From contig OX638352.1 of the NCBI GenBank assembly GCA_951813545.1, forward strand, positions 744,001-808,000: DNA of 64,000 bases, in the 5' to 3' direction. The position numbers were made by a program, and so were the translations under genes. Every line of letters starts with the position of its first letter. Position 1 is the first letter of the stretch. This DNA comes from an uncultured Poribacteria bacterium (GTDB lineage Bacteria > Poribacteria > WGA-4E > WGA-3G). Below, piece by piece: positions 1 to 7,400 of this stretch. The notes beneath the pieces were generated by a model. It ran no database searches, was not told where the DNA came from, and saw only the letters and a program-made list of their open reading frames with translations.

Positions 1-138
1 AACACCATATTAGTGTTTTTGGAAGACTAGGTCAAGCATTATTGCGTAAGTCCTATATAATTTTTTTCATTCTTGGGTTTCGTACGGACAACATGTTTAT
101 AGAAAAACGCCTTTCCGCTCTTTAGTAATATGGCTGCA

Positions 139-171
139 CAGAATTTAGATTGCATTACAATCCAAATTCTG
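139..171. promoter_or_regulatory. inverted repeat (possible operator) in front of the ZIP gene
   Basis: An imperfect dyad pairs the arm at 139-152 (CAGAATTTAGATTG) with the arm at 158-171 (CAATCCAAATTCTG) across a 5-base centre. It overlaps the putative -35 box and ends just before the -10 box, the usual place for a repressor operator. Because the gene is a ZIP-type metal transporter, a metal-responsive repressor is a reasonable guess, but I do not recognise the motif as a defined Fur, Zur or MntR box. Confidence 0.45.
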
Positions 172-178
172 TTATAGT
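150..178 (+). promoter_or_regulatory. sigma70-like promoter of the ZIP gene
   Basis: TTGCAT (150-155) and TATAGT (173-178) are separated by exactly 17 bases. The expected start of transcription, about 7 bases after the -10 box, falls on the ATG at 185. There is no Shine-Dalgarno sequence in the remaining 6 bases, so the message would be leaderless. Confidence 0.5.
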
Positions 179-184
179 TATACT

Positions 185-931
185 ATGCTTACATTTTATC
201 TGGCAATTGCGGTGGTGACGGTCCCACTCGGCGCGGGCATTGCTTTTGTATCACGCGTGCAGCAGAGGCATTTCGGAAACATTTTTGGGCTGACTGCTGG
301 TGCAGTGCTCGGCATTGTCTTGGTAATGATGATGCACCTTTACACCGAGGTAGGTTACGTCACAATCCTCGTGATGTGGGGAGGGTTCTTCCTAATCTTC
401 GTGGTGGAACACCTTACCACACATCGGCGCGATGAAACCGAGAGGAACATAGACGACAAGGACGGCAGCTGGAGCGTCAACTTAACAGTCCTCGGTTTAT
501 CGCTTCATTCATTGGCAGATGGGTTTAATTTGGTTATCGCGGCAAGAGAGGAGACACTCGGATGGGCACTCGCACTTGGCATATTGATCCACCGCCTGCC
601 AGTCGCGACGCTTATTACCGTCCCCCTTCTGCGGAATCAGACTTTTGGTAAGGTCCTGGTGAGACTAACCCCCTTGATACTTGGACCAGTTATCGGCGCA
701 GTACTGGGAGAGCAGCTGCTACGCGGAACTTTCGAAGAACTGACAGATTACTTGACGGCATTCGCTGTTGGCACGCTGCTGCACGTTGTGATGGATGGGT
801 TTCGTGGTAACTATACTGCCGAAAGTACAGGTTTGAGTCGTGTTGCGAAAGTGCTGTTTGTTCTCGGTTTCGTCCTAACCTTTTGTGTTATCTATTTCTT
901 TCAGGGATTTGAGGGTGAGCATCTTCATTAA
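185..931 (+). CDS. ZIP family metal transporter
   Basis: This 248-residue integral membrane protein has about eight hydrophobic segments and a hydrophilic, charged loop at residues 80-97, as in the ZIP (ZupT/GufA) family that imports Zn2+, Fe2+ or Mn2+. The transmembrane-4 motif is visible as H108-S-L-A-D112-G. The transmembrane-5 motif is H136-R-L-P139, but the usual Glu after the Pro is missing (V140), so metal specificity or coordination may differ. The start is placed at 185 because a 17-bp-spaced promoter and a dyad lie immediately upstream; there is no Shine-Dalgarno sequence. The gene is followed closely by a secreted glycosidase-like gene on the same strand. The family call is solid; the substrate cannot be told from sequence. 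Confidence 0.8.
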   Translation: MLTFYLAIAVVTVPLGAGIAFVSRVQQRHFGNIFGLTAGAVLGIVLVMMMHLYTEVGYVTILVMWGGFFLIFVVEHLTTHRRDETERNIDDKDGSWSVNLTVLGLSLHSLADGFNLVIAAREETLGWALALGILIHRLPVATLITVPLLRNQTFGKVLVRLTPLILGPVIGAVLGEQLLRGTFEELTDYLTAFAVGTLLHVVMDGFRGNYTAESTGLSRVAKVLFVLGFVLTFCVIYFFQGFEGEHLH

Positions 932-1040
932 ATGGCTATCGGCTATCCGAAACCATCTGCTATCGGCAGTGCCTGTGGCAGTTGCTAATATTTTTTCCCG
1001 CCACAAGATTCTCTTACTGACGGCTGAAAGCCGACTGCTG
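932..1040. repeat. composite palindromic dispersed repeat
   Basis: The segment between the ZIP stop and the next start contains GGCTATCGGC, CTGCTATCGGCAGTGCC and CTCTTACTGACGGCTGAAAG type strings. The same vocabulary (TCTCTTACTGA, CAGTTATCGGT, CCGACAACTGA) recurs at 26144-26208, 41090-41163 and 52685-52792. It is open in the frame of the following gene, but the repeat content argues that this stretch is not coding. Confidence 0.45.
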
Positions 1041-3503
1041 ATGGCTCTCTTCTGCTTTGTGGTGTTCGTTGCGCCGGCGAAGAGTGACCAAATCCCCATT
1101 GCGGTATCCGGCACACCAAGAGCAACCCTCCAAATCGGAGCGAATGCCTCGGAACAGGAACAGTTCGCAGCCACAGAAATCCAAACCTTTATTCAGAAAT
1201 TCACAGGTGCCACACTCGATATCCGTACCAATCGGCAACAGACGGAAACCCAGACGGTGATTGTACTGGGTACTCCAAAATCGAACCCGACGATTGCTAA
1301 CCTACAAGCAAATGTAGAACTCACATTGGGAGAAGGACTCGGAGACGAAGGCTATCGTATCAAAACCGTAGAGGTCGGGACCGAAATCGTCATAGTTGTG
1401 ACAGCACACACCGAGAGAGGTGTTATCTACGGTGCGTATGCCTTTATTGAGCAATGTATTACGGCGTTGACCGGCTTGTCACCCGTGCATCCAGATATAT
1501 CGGTCGCTAAGGCACAAGCACTGCTCGTCCCGTTCATAAACGAGACCTCAGTACCCTTTTATCCAGTGCGCGCTGTCCTGGAAATAGAGAACCCGGATTG
1601 GCTTGCCCGACACCGTATCAATATGAGCGGTGGGGAAGGCATTTGGACCGGCACTGGCATTGAAGATGGATTTGGAACAGCGTTTAAATATGTGGACACG
1701 CCGGCATTTGAAGCGTTGCAAGACGAACCGATAGGTCAACGGCGAGAACGTATCGCAACACTCCAAAATCGGTTCAACGCGCTTAAAGAACGCGGCATCG
1801 ATGCCTATCTTTTCATGTACGTGACTGGTGAACCAACAGAGGCATTGATCCAACAGCGTCCTGATGTCTTAGGACCGGCGGTGCTTTACGGTGCGTCTCG
1901 GAACGAAGTCTCTTATCACCCGTTTTGTTGGTCTAAACCTGAATTTCATACACTTGTAAAAGAATTAACGCAGGCAATCGTGCGAAACTATCCGGCACTC
2001 GCCGGTTTTCATCTCCGTTCTTGGGGACATGAGACGCGTGCATGCGATTGTCCCGACTGCGGCGATAGAACGGAACAGGGACAAGCAAAACTCTGGCAAG
2101 TTTACTTTACGATTATCAATGCAGCGCGGGAGGTCCGTCCGGATTTCAAATTTTATATCTCCGGGTATGACAGTAGCTGGCTTAAAGATGCTGCCGGCGT
2201 TTACGCTCGGCAGTTGCCGAAAGGGACTATTTTCTCGCGAAAGTGGGGGGCAGACGGTGAACCGGTTGCGGATGCAGGCGTGCCTATCCCACAAATCAGA
2301 GCACTTGGAGAAATCGGGCATCGCTTTATAGTGCTCTCGCACGAAGTCGAGGAGGTCATGCCGCTCTGGATGCTGGAGAGCGATCTGTTCGTGCAAGGTG
2401 TTCGGCAACTCACGAACAATCCAGAGGTTATTGGTCTTGGTGGGTTCACCGTTCAAGGTGCGACACAAGGTTTGGGGTATCTCGATCGGCTCGTTAGTGC
2501 CCGCCTCAACTGGGACATTAAGATCGATCACCTGCAACTCCTCCGAAACGAATTGATAGCCCGATACGGCTCTGAAGCCGCACCGCACATTCTAAATGCT
2601 TTACGGGTAAACGGATGGAACATGGCAAGTTATTTTTCTGATTATGCCGGATCCTTAACCGTAGGTGGCACGTATGGCAGCGGCTCCGCGGGACTCGCAA
2701 CACGACTCTGGACCCTAATTGGACCGAGGGCTGTCGAGGATATGCTATCTATTCCTGAACTGGAGATAGCGAAACTTGCAGTGAACCGGTTCACTGCACT
2801 TTTAGCACCACAACAGCAAGCTGCAAACGAGATACGAGCAGCAAGCGAGATCGCAGAACCTTTCGATCTGGAGGCGACCGAGGACTTACAGGACGCTATT
2901 CACGTGATGGAATTGTGGGTACTATTTTTTGAAAGTCGATCCAAATTAGTAGAAGCGATAACACTCGGCTACGAACCGGGGACCACAGAGGCAATCCGTG
3001 CGAAATTCACGAGCGCGATAGAGTTCTCAAAGTCTATACAACCCCATATAAAAGGGATTGAGGAGTTTATCCCTCTCTTCGGATACTCACATCAGACGAT
3101 TGAAGCGGAGTTGCTAAGCACCTTAAACGCAGAGGTCGCTTGGTTAACGAGTTTCGATTATGAGGTGCTTCAGAAGCACGATGGGGACTTCTCACCGGAT
3201 GAGACCCCTTTCCGAATCTGGGACGTTCACAACTACCCGAATCCTTTGAAGCGAGAAACAACATTTACGTATCAGTTGTCGTTAGATGCGGATGAAGTCT
3301 CTATCACAATTTACACGAAATCCGGGCGGACGGTAAATGTCTTGAAAGAGGCTTCTGGAAACGAAGGCTACAACGAATTTATGTGGGAGGCGCGAGACAC
3401 TGACGGTATATTGCTCGCCAACGATGTCTATTTTTATATAATACGCGCTGTTGCTGGAGATCAGACGGCACAGACACTTGGACGCTTGGCAGTGTTAAGG
3501 TAG
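1041..3503 (+). CDS. secreted glycoside-hydrolase-like protein (DUF4838 type) with C-terminal FlgD-like domain
   Basis: From the ATG at 1041 the protein is 820 residues and begins with a short signal peptide (MALFCFVVFVAPAKS). The N-terminal region (roughly 25-140) resembles the accessory domain that precedes alpha-glucuronidase and hexosaminidase barrels (conserved E-x-F-A-A-x-E-I, then ERGVIYGAYAFIE). A TIM-barrel-like part follows, including the Cys pair motif CDCPDC that is typical of DUF4838 proteins. The C-terminus (YPNPLKRETTF to the end, about 95 residues) is a FlgD-like Ig fold as found in type IX-like secreted proteins. The frame is open back to 885, but that extension consists of repeat DNA overlapping the ZIP gene and lacks a signal peptide at its end. 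Likely exported and acting on a polysaccharide; the substrate is unknown. Confidence 0.7.
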   Translation: MALFCFVVFVAPAKSDQIPIAVSGTPRATLQIGANASEQEQFAATEIQTFIQKFTGATLDIRTNRQQTETQTVIVLGTPKSNPTIANLQANVELTLGEGLGDEGYRIKTVEVGTEIVIVVTAHTERGVIYGAYAFIEQCITALTGLSPVHPDISVAKAQALLVPFINETSVPFYPVRAVLEIENPDWLARHRINMSGGEGIWTGTGIEDGFGTAFKYVDTPAFEALQDEPIGQRRERIATLQNRFNALKERGIDAYLFMYVTGEPTEALIQQRPDVLGPAVLYGASRNEVSYHPFCWSKPEFHTLVKELTQAIVRNYPALAGFHLRSWGHETRACDCPDCGDRTEQGQAKLWQVYFTIINAAREVRPDFKFYISGYDSSWLKDAAGVYARQLPKGTIFSRKWGADGEPVADAGVPIPQIRALGEIGHRFIVLSHEVEEVMPLWMLESDLFVQGVRQLTNNPEVIGLGGFTVQGATQGLGYLDRLVSARLNWDIKIDHLQLLRNELIARYGSEAAPHILNALRVNGWNMASYFSDYAGSLTVGGTYGSGSAGLATRLWTLIGPRAVEDMLSIPELEIAKLAVNRFTALLAPQQQAANEIRAASEIAEPFDLEATEDLQDAIHVMELWVLFFESRSKLVEAITLGYEPGTTEAIRAKFTSAIEFSKSIQPHIKGIEEFIPLFGYSHQTIEAELLSTLNAEVAWLTSFDYEVLQKHDGDFSPDETPFRIWDVHNYPNPLKRETTFTYQLSLDADEVSITIYTKSGRTVNVLKEASGNEGYNEFMWEARDTDGILLANDVYFYIIRAVAGDQTAQTLGRLAVLR

Positions 3504-3504
3504 C

Positions 3505-3529
3505 GGCTGGATAACCCAGTTCGTACAGA
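3505..3529. repeat. GTAC..TGGGT..CCAG palindromic repeat
   Basis: Read on the minus strand this is GTACGAACTGGGTTATCCAG, close to the element at 46979-47006 (GTACGGGTTGGGTAACCCAG). It is a short near-palindrome directly after the stop codon of the preceding gene. Confidence 0.35.
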
Positions 3530-3573
3530 TTAACCGATGCATAATTTGCGTATTAAAACAGGGAGGTTGAATA

Positions 3574-3804
3574 ATGGAGCATCAAGTTACACTCAATATT
3601 CCGGACACCGTGTATCAACGCGCTCACCAAATTGCAAAAATACAAGGAGTACAGTTAGAAAATGTCCTCGTTGATGTATTGAACGCGCATTGGTTTTCTG
3701 CTGATGACCTTCTCACTGATGCCGAGAAACTTGCAGTCGTTAAATCAAGTATAGAATCAACGGATTGGTGGGATGTCGAGGGAGATAAGGAGTGGGATGA
3801 ATAG
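3574..3804 (+). CDS. small ribbon-helix-helix-like protein (antitoxin-like)
   Basis: This is a 76-residue acidic protein with a strong Shine-Dalgarno sequence (GGGAGG, 8 bases before the ATG). The N-terminus VTLNIPDTVYQRAHQIAK followed by a second helix resembles a ribbon-helix-helix DNA-binding unit. The C-terminal half is acidic and Trp-rich (STDWWDVEGDKEWDE), as in type II antitoxins and DUF2281-like proteins that bind a toxin. No toxin-like gene is adjacent: the next gene is a lipoprotein. It could be an orphan antitoxin or a small regulator. The gene itself is well supported by its start signal and by the lack of overlap; the function is tentative. Confidence 0.6.
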   Translation: MEHQVTLNIPDTVYQRAHQIAKIQGVQLENVLVDVLNAHWFSADDLLTDAEKLAVVKSSIESTDWWDVEGDKEWDE

Positions 3805-3872
3805 AACTGCGTTAATAACACACTCTCAAAGCCTCTGGACCGAGAACACAACAAGTGCAAAGGAGGGTAAAG

Positions 3873-4973
3873 ATGCTTCGTATATGTATATGTCTGACAC
3901 TTTTACTTTCAGTGATAAGTTGTAGATCGCAAACTTTGCAGGAACATCTTTTACAACCACCACCGCCGCTCGTCAATTTCGCACTGAGTCGAAATGGAGC
4001 AACCACGGACGCATCGCAGTCTGTTCCAAACCATCGCGCAGCGGAGATAATTGACGGTGATACCAATTCCGAGACGTGGGACGAAGGCAGTGGATGGGGA
4101 AGTAGCTTAGAACATCTACGCACCTCGGATCTGAACAAGCGTCCTTATGTGTCCGTGACGCTCGCCAAACCGGTTGACATCCGCAAAATTGTTATGTGGA
4201 CGATCGACTCCGAGAAATACCCGGCACCGCAATTTGGGTTGAAAGACTATCGGATTGAGTATTGGCACGGCACTGGTTGGGGACTTATTCCATCAGGCGA
4301 TACGAAAGATAAGCAGTATACAGCACGAAACAACACCAAAGGCAAACAGGTTCACGAAATCCGTCAACGCCTCATTGCGAGCAAAGTCCGACTCGTTCCA
4401 GTCTCCTCAAATGATACGGTGCGCAACTACCAACACATGGCAGGCAAGCGACCTGTATACGAGGTGGAAGGCATCGCGCGGGTTATGGAATTAGAAGTGT
4501 GGGGTTATGCTGCACCAGAGGTACACACGCTCAAGCAGATTGCACAAGGTATACCCCCAGAATCAGTAGGGCACCCTGTATCAACAAAGACACAGGAAGG
4601 TAAACAGCAAGCCGCACCGACAATCAAGGAGACGATCCAGAGCATTTTAGACCAATATGAACTCGGATACGATATGGCGGATCTAGCGAAGGTTATGTCC
4701 TGTTTTTCAGAAACATATTTATCCAACGGACGCACCTATCAAGATGTTAAGATGAAGGCAGCGCAATTTTTTGAAGCCCATCATCAGATCGACATGACGC
4801 TGACCGACATCAACATCCATCCGAACATAGCTGACGACACGGCGATTGTGACGGGCGGGTACACATTGCAATACGCTCCGAAAGCAGATGGACAGGTTGA
4901 ACAAACATCTGGTAAATTGACGCTCGTTTTCGCCAATGAAGCGGAGACGTGGCGGATCATCCGCGCAGAATAA
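3873..4973 (+). CDS. discoidin-domain lipoprotein with C-terminal NTF2/SnoaL-like domain
   Basis: The start at 3873 is chosen for its excellent Shine-Dalgarno sequence (AAGGAGG, 6 bases upstream); an ATG at 3855 has none. The protein is 366 residues and opens with a lipoprotein signal (MLRICICLTLLLSVISC), the Cys being residue 17. Residues about 35-210 look like a galactose-binding F5/8 type C (discoidin) domain: loss of DGD near TNSETWDE, then VSVTLAKPVDIRKIVMWTID and LEVWGY. After a Gln/Pro-rich linker, residues about 250-366 form an NTF2/SnoaL-like domain (ILDQYELGYDMADLAKVMSCF, later TLVFANEAETWRIIRAE). It is probably a surface-anchored carbohydrate-binding protein; the role of the NTF2-like domain is unclear. 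Confidence 0.65.
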   Translation: MLRICICLTLLLSVISCRSQTLQEHLLQPPPPLVNFALSRNGATTDASQSVPNHRAAEIIDGDTNSETWDEGSGWGSSLEHLRTSDLNKRPYVSVTLAKPVDIRKIVMWTIDSEKYPAPQFGLKDYRIEYWHGTGWGLIPSGDTKDKQYTARNNTKGKQVHEIRQRLIASKVRLVPVSSNDTVRNYQHMAGKRPVYEVEGIARVMELEVWGYAAPEVHTLKQIAQGIPPESVGHPVSTKTQEGKQQAAPTIKETIQSILDQYELGYDMADLAKVMSCFSETYLSNGRTYQDVKMKAAQFFEAHHQIDMTLTDINIHPNIADDTAIVTGGYTLQYAPKADGQVEQTSGKLTLVFANEAETWRIIRAE

Positions 4974-4983
4974 CAGGCGGTTT

Positions 4984-5046
4984 TATACTAAAGCCCACAA
5001 TTACTTATACACCGATAGAAAGGCGAGGTTACAAACCTCGCCAGCG
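4984..5046. repeat. dispersed repeat: TATACTAAA lead-in plus GCGAGG hairpin
   Basis: A lead-in (TTATACTAAAGCCCACAATT) is followed by the perfect hairpin GCGAGGTTACAAACCTCGC at 5023-5041 and the tail CAGCG. The same arrangement occurs at 38299-38362, and the hairpin alone at 36693, 36742 and 61598. The 156-base gap between genes holds nothing else that I recognise. Confidence 0.75.
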
Positions 5047-5129
5047 AAACGAGGGTTCCTTGTTTTCCAAAATGTCAACATGTTTTCAGGCTTTACTATA
5101 AACAAACCGCAACTATAAAGGATCTGAAA

Positions 5130-5954
5130 ATGGTACAAGGGCAGCCCAATCTTTGGGCAAAATCCTATATCAACGATGGATATTTAATGCTTCCGGATCT
5201 CATTACACAGGAAGAATGCGATGACTTGAAAGCAGAAATGTTGAAAATCTTTCGTGGGGATTATCCGTGTGAGGCGATTCCACCGATGCCGGAAACGGTA
5301 AGCGAGACAGAAGTATTAGATAGAATTATGTGTGTCGGCGAACCGCATGTCTTCAGTCCATTGGTTCGGCGTTACATTGAACATCCAAAAATCTGTGAAG
5401 TACTTCAAACGATTGTTGGGGCACACATCCCATTTTGGGATGGCGGCGTGAAGTGTATGCAGTCGATGATGTTGAGTAAAGTCCCTGGGCATACCGGTAA
5501 CCCGTGGCATCAAGACGAACACCCGATTCCGACGCGGGACAGGTCACTCCTCGGTGCGTGGATTACATTAGATGATTCTACGATTGAGAACGGTTGTCTC
5601 TGGGTCCTACCGAACAGCCATCGCTCCGGCGTAATCTACGACCGCGTGCCACACGACAAACGCCATGAATTCGACAGCTGCCACGAAGCCGTCGGTTTTG
5701 ATGATACTGATGAGATTCCGATTGAGATGCCAGCAGGTAGTGTTCTCTTCTTTAACGGCTATCTCTTACACCGCTCCAAAAAGAACCGAAGCGATACATT
5801 TCGGCGTATCCTTGTGAGCCACTACTGCTCAACAGCATCGTGGTTGGGTTGGAAGGGACAGCGAAATTATCGTGGTATTACCACCGTCGCCGGCGAAGAC
5901 CCATACATCGAGGAAGGGCATGTCACACCGAACGTCTGGGCGCGATGGGAATAG
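5130..5954 (+). CDS. phytanoyl-CoA dioxygenase (PhyH) family protein
   Basis: This 274-residue protein is a cupin-fold Fe(II)/2-oxoglutarate dioxygenase of the PhyH family. The iron ligands are H127-x-D129 (NPWHQDEH) and H214 (LLHRSKKN), and an Arg downstream (SDTFRR) is suited to bind 2-oxoglutarate. Length is normal for the family. The start is the first ATG, with a weak AAAGGA 13 bases upstream. Members hydroxylate small molecules (lipids, osmolytes such as ectoine, phosphonates, natural products); the substrate cannot be assigned. A second, divergent PhyH gene follows on the same strand at 6147, with a repeat-filled gap, so they are neighbours rather than a tight operon. Confidence 0.85.
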   Translation: MVQGQPNLWAKSYINDGYLMLPDLITQEECDDLKAEMLKIFRGDYPCEAIPPMPETVSETEVLDRIMCVGEPHVFSPLVRRYIEHPKICEVLQTIVGAHIPFWDGGVKCMQSMMLSKVPGHTGNPWHQDEHPIPTRDRSLLGAWITLDDSTIENGCLWVLPNSHRSGVIYDRVPHDKRHEFDSCHEAVGFDDTDEIPIEMPAGSVLFFNGYLLHRSKKNRSDTFRRILVSHYCSTASWLGWKGQRNYRGITTVAGEDPYIEEGHVTPNVWARWE

Positions 5955-6048
5955 TACGAACAACTCGTAGCGGAAACACATCTGACTGAACCGCCAGAAA
6001 GGATTCTTGTCTTCTTTGTAGAGAGCCTGTAGTCCGTAATGAAATGGA

Positions 6049-6090
6049 GGGGTTTTGCTTGGGTATTTCTGCGGATTTCTTCAGATATAC
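6049..6090. repeat. CCCAAGCAAAAAC-type dispersed element (minus-strand reading)
   Basis: The plus strand reads GGGGTTTTGCTTGGGTATTT followed by CTGCGGATTTCTTCAG. The minus-strand equivalent AAATACCCAAGCAAAA recurs at 26961-26996, 36810-36834, 46186-46208 and 56491-56515. The copy at 26961 shares the flanking CTGAAGAAAT and CGCAGAAAT words as well. Confidence 0.55.
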
Positions 6091-6124
6091 GGGAACGTAC
6101 TGCTTAACCTAAACGCACCTGACC

Positions 6125-6149
6125 GAACCGCAAGGAAAATTAAAAAATG
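6125..6149 (+). promoter_or_regulatory. repeat-encoded ribosome-binding site and start (AACCGCAAGG module)
   Basis: AACCGCAAGGAAAATTAAAA immediately precedes the ATG at 6147 and supplies the Shine-Dalgarno AAGGA. Near-identical sequence precedes or surrounds the starts of recN (51673, minus), the nucleotidyltransferase (26898, minus) and aroE (46004, minus, three copies), and it lies upstream of the dehydrogenase (28075). Confidence 0.6.
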
Positions 6150-6959
6150 AAATTGACAGAACATCAGGTAAATTTTTTTAATACTTTCGGCTATCTCGCA
6201 ATACCGGGCATGTTTTCGCCAAGCGAGGTAGAATGGATTATTGAAGAATTTGAGATATCGATTCAGGAATTCGGCGGTAAAAACCATGATGGCACAAGCC
6301 GCACAATGTTCGGGGGTCCGATTGAGCATCGTCCTCGGCTCTGTACCCTGCTCGATGATGAACGCGTTAAAGGACTTATCGGCGGTGTAATCGGTGAAGA
6401 CTTCAACTACGCTGGTGGTGATGGGAACTATTATACCGGAGATACCGGTTGGCATCCAGATGGAGGTTGGGGACGACTCTTCGCTTGTAAGGTAGCGTTC
6501 TACCTTGATCCGCTGACGAAAGACACAGGATGTTTACGAATCATTCCGGGCAGCCAAAACCCTGCCCACTTCGTCAGAGCCGGAAAGATTGATCCGAACC
6601 AATCAGAATCACTTTACGGCATCCCGCCCCGTGATTTTCCAACCAGTATTGCATTGGAAAGCACGCCTGGTGATGTCGTGATTTTCAATCACGATACCTA
6701 TCACGCAGCGTTTGGTGGTGGCACCCGGCGGCGGATGTTCACGATGAATTGCACACAGCATTGCACAACCGAACCAGATTTAGAGACGCTGCATCAGTAT
6801 CTGAGTGTCCATTCCGCAGGCGGATATAAAATTGAGACGGGCGCGGGGATGTTCTTCCCAACAATGGTTGACACCGCCGACGCGAAACGGCGGATTCATC
6901 TCCAGCAATGTAGCGACATTCACGATGAACTGTTTCCACAATACGCTCGGCGTTCTTAG
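6147..6959 (+). CDS. phytanoyl-CoA dioxygenase (PhyH) family protein
   Basis: The 270-residue product has the PhyH facial triad: H103-P-D105 (GWHPDGGW) and a distal His in the segment NHDTYHAAFGGG around residues 182-186, followed by the TRRR segment that would bind 2-oxoglutarate. It belongs to a different subgroup from the neighbour at 5130 (HPD rather than HQD, and a tyrosine-rich YYTGDTGWHP approach). The start is fixed by the repeat-borne Shine-Dalgarno sequence at 6133. The reaction is oxygen- and 2-oxoglutarate-dependent hydroxylation of an unknown substrate, presumably cytosolic since no signal peptide is visible. Confidence 0.85.
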   Translation: MKLTEHQVNFFNTFGYLAIPGMFSPSEVEWIIEEFEISIQEFGGKNHDGTSRTMFGGPIEHRPRLCTLLDDERVKGLIGGVIGEDFNYAGGDGNYYTGDTGWHPDGGWGRLFACKVAFYLDPLTKDTGCLRIIPGSQNPAHFVRAGKIDPNQSESLYGIPPRDFPTSIALESTPGDVVIFNHDTYHAAFGGGTRRRMFTMNCTQHCTTEPDLETLHQYLSVHSAGGYKIETGAGMFFPTMVDTADAKRRIHLQQCSDIHDELFPQYARRS

Positions 6960-7378
6960 GATACGATATTTCAGAACATTTATGTGAACTGGCGGGGTTC
7001 GGAAACCTCGCCCAGTGGCAATAGTGTTCCGTCGGACAACGGGGTTACAAACCCCTCCCACAAGGACTTGGGACAATTTGGAGCACTCAATGCCAAAAAC
7101 TTTACATACCAACATTTCGGCATTTCGGTTGCAATTTCCATTATTTTGTGGTATCCTATAGTATAGGCTCACACTACGAGTAGGGGCAATCTTCGAGTTT
7201 ACGAATTCATATTTTATAGTAAAATCCAAGAATACTTTAACACTTTAAGAAGATAACCCGCATGTCCCTTTCGAGTACCCTTTCCCGTTAACGGGTAGGG
7301 ACCCTTCCGTCCTTATCAGAGGGGCATGGAACTGAAATCGCCTCAGTCTTGTGTGTTTCAATGATTATGGGCTTTGCT
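6960..7378. other. intergenic region with three short hairpins
   Basis: No gene is visible in these 419 bases. They hold degenerate copies of the dispersed hairpin family (GGCGGGGTTCGGAAACCTCG at 6991-7010, GGGGTTACAAACCCC at 7041-7055), a TTATAGTAAAATCC lead-in near 7212, and a perfect palindrome CCCGTTAACGGG at 7284-7295. The right edge is the target duplication of the adjacent insertion sequence. Confidence 0.5.
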
Positions 7379-7400
7379 ATATAATAGACATTATAACAAT

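Noticed and set aside
885..1040. N-terminal extension of the glycosidase-like gene back to 885
   Set aside because: It overlaps the ZIP gene, consists of dispersed repeat DNA, and the ATG at 1041 starts a signal peptide.
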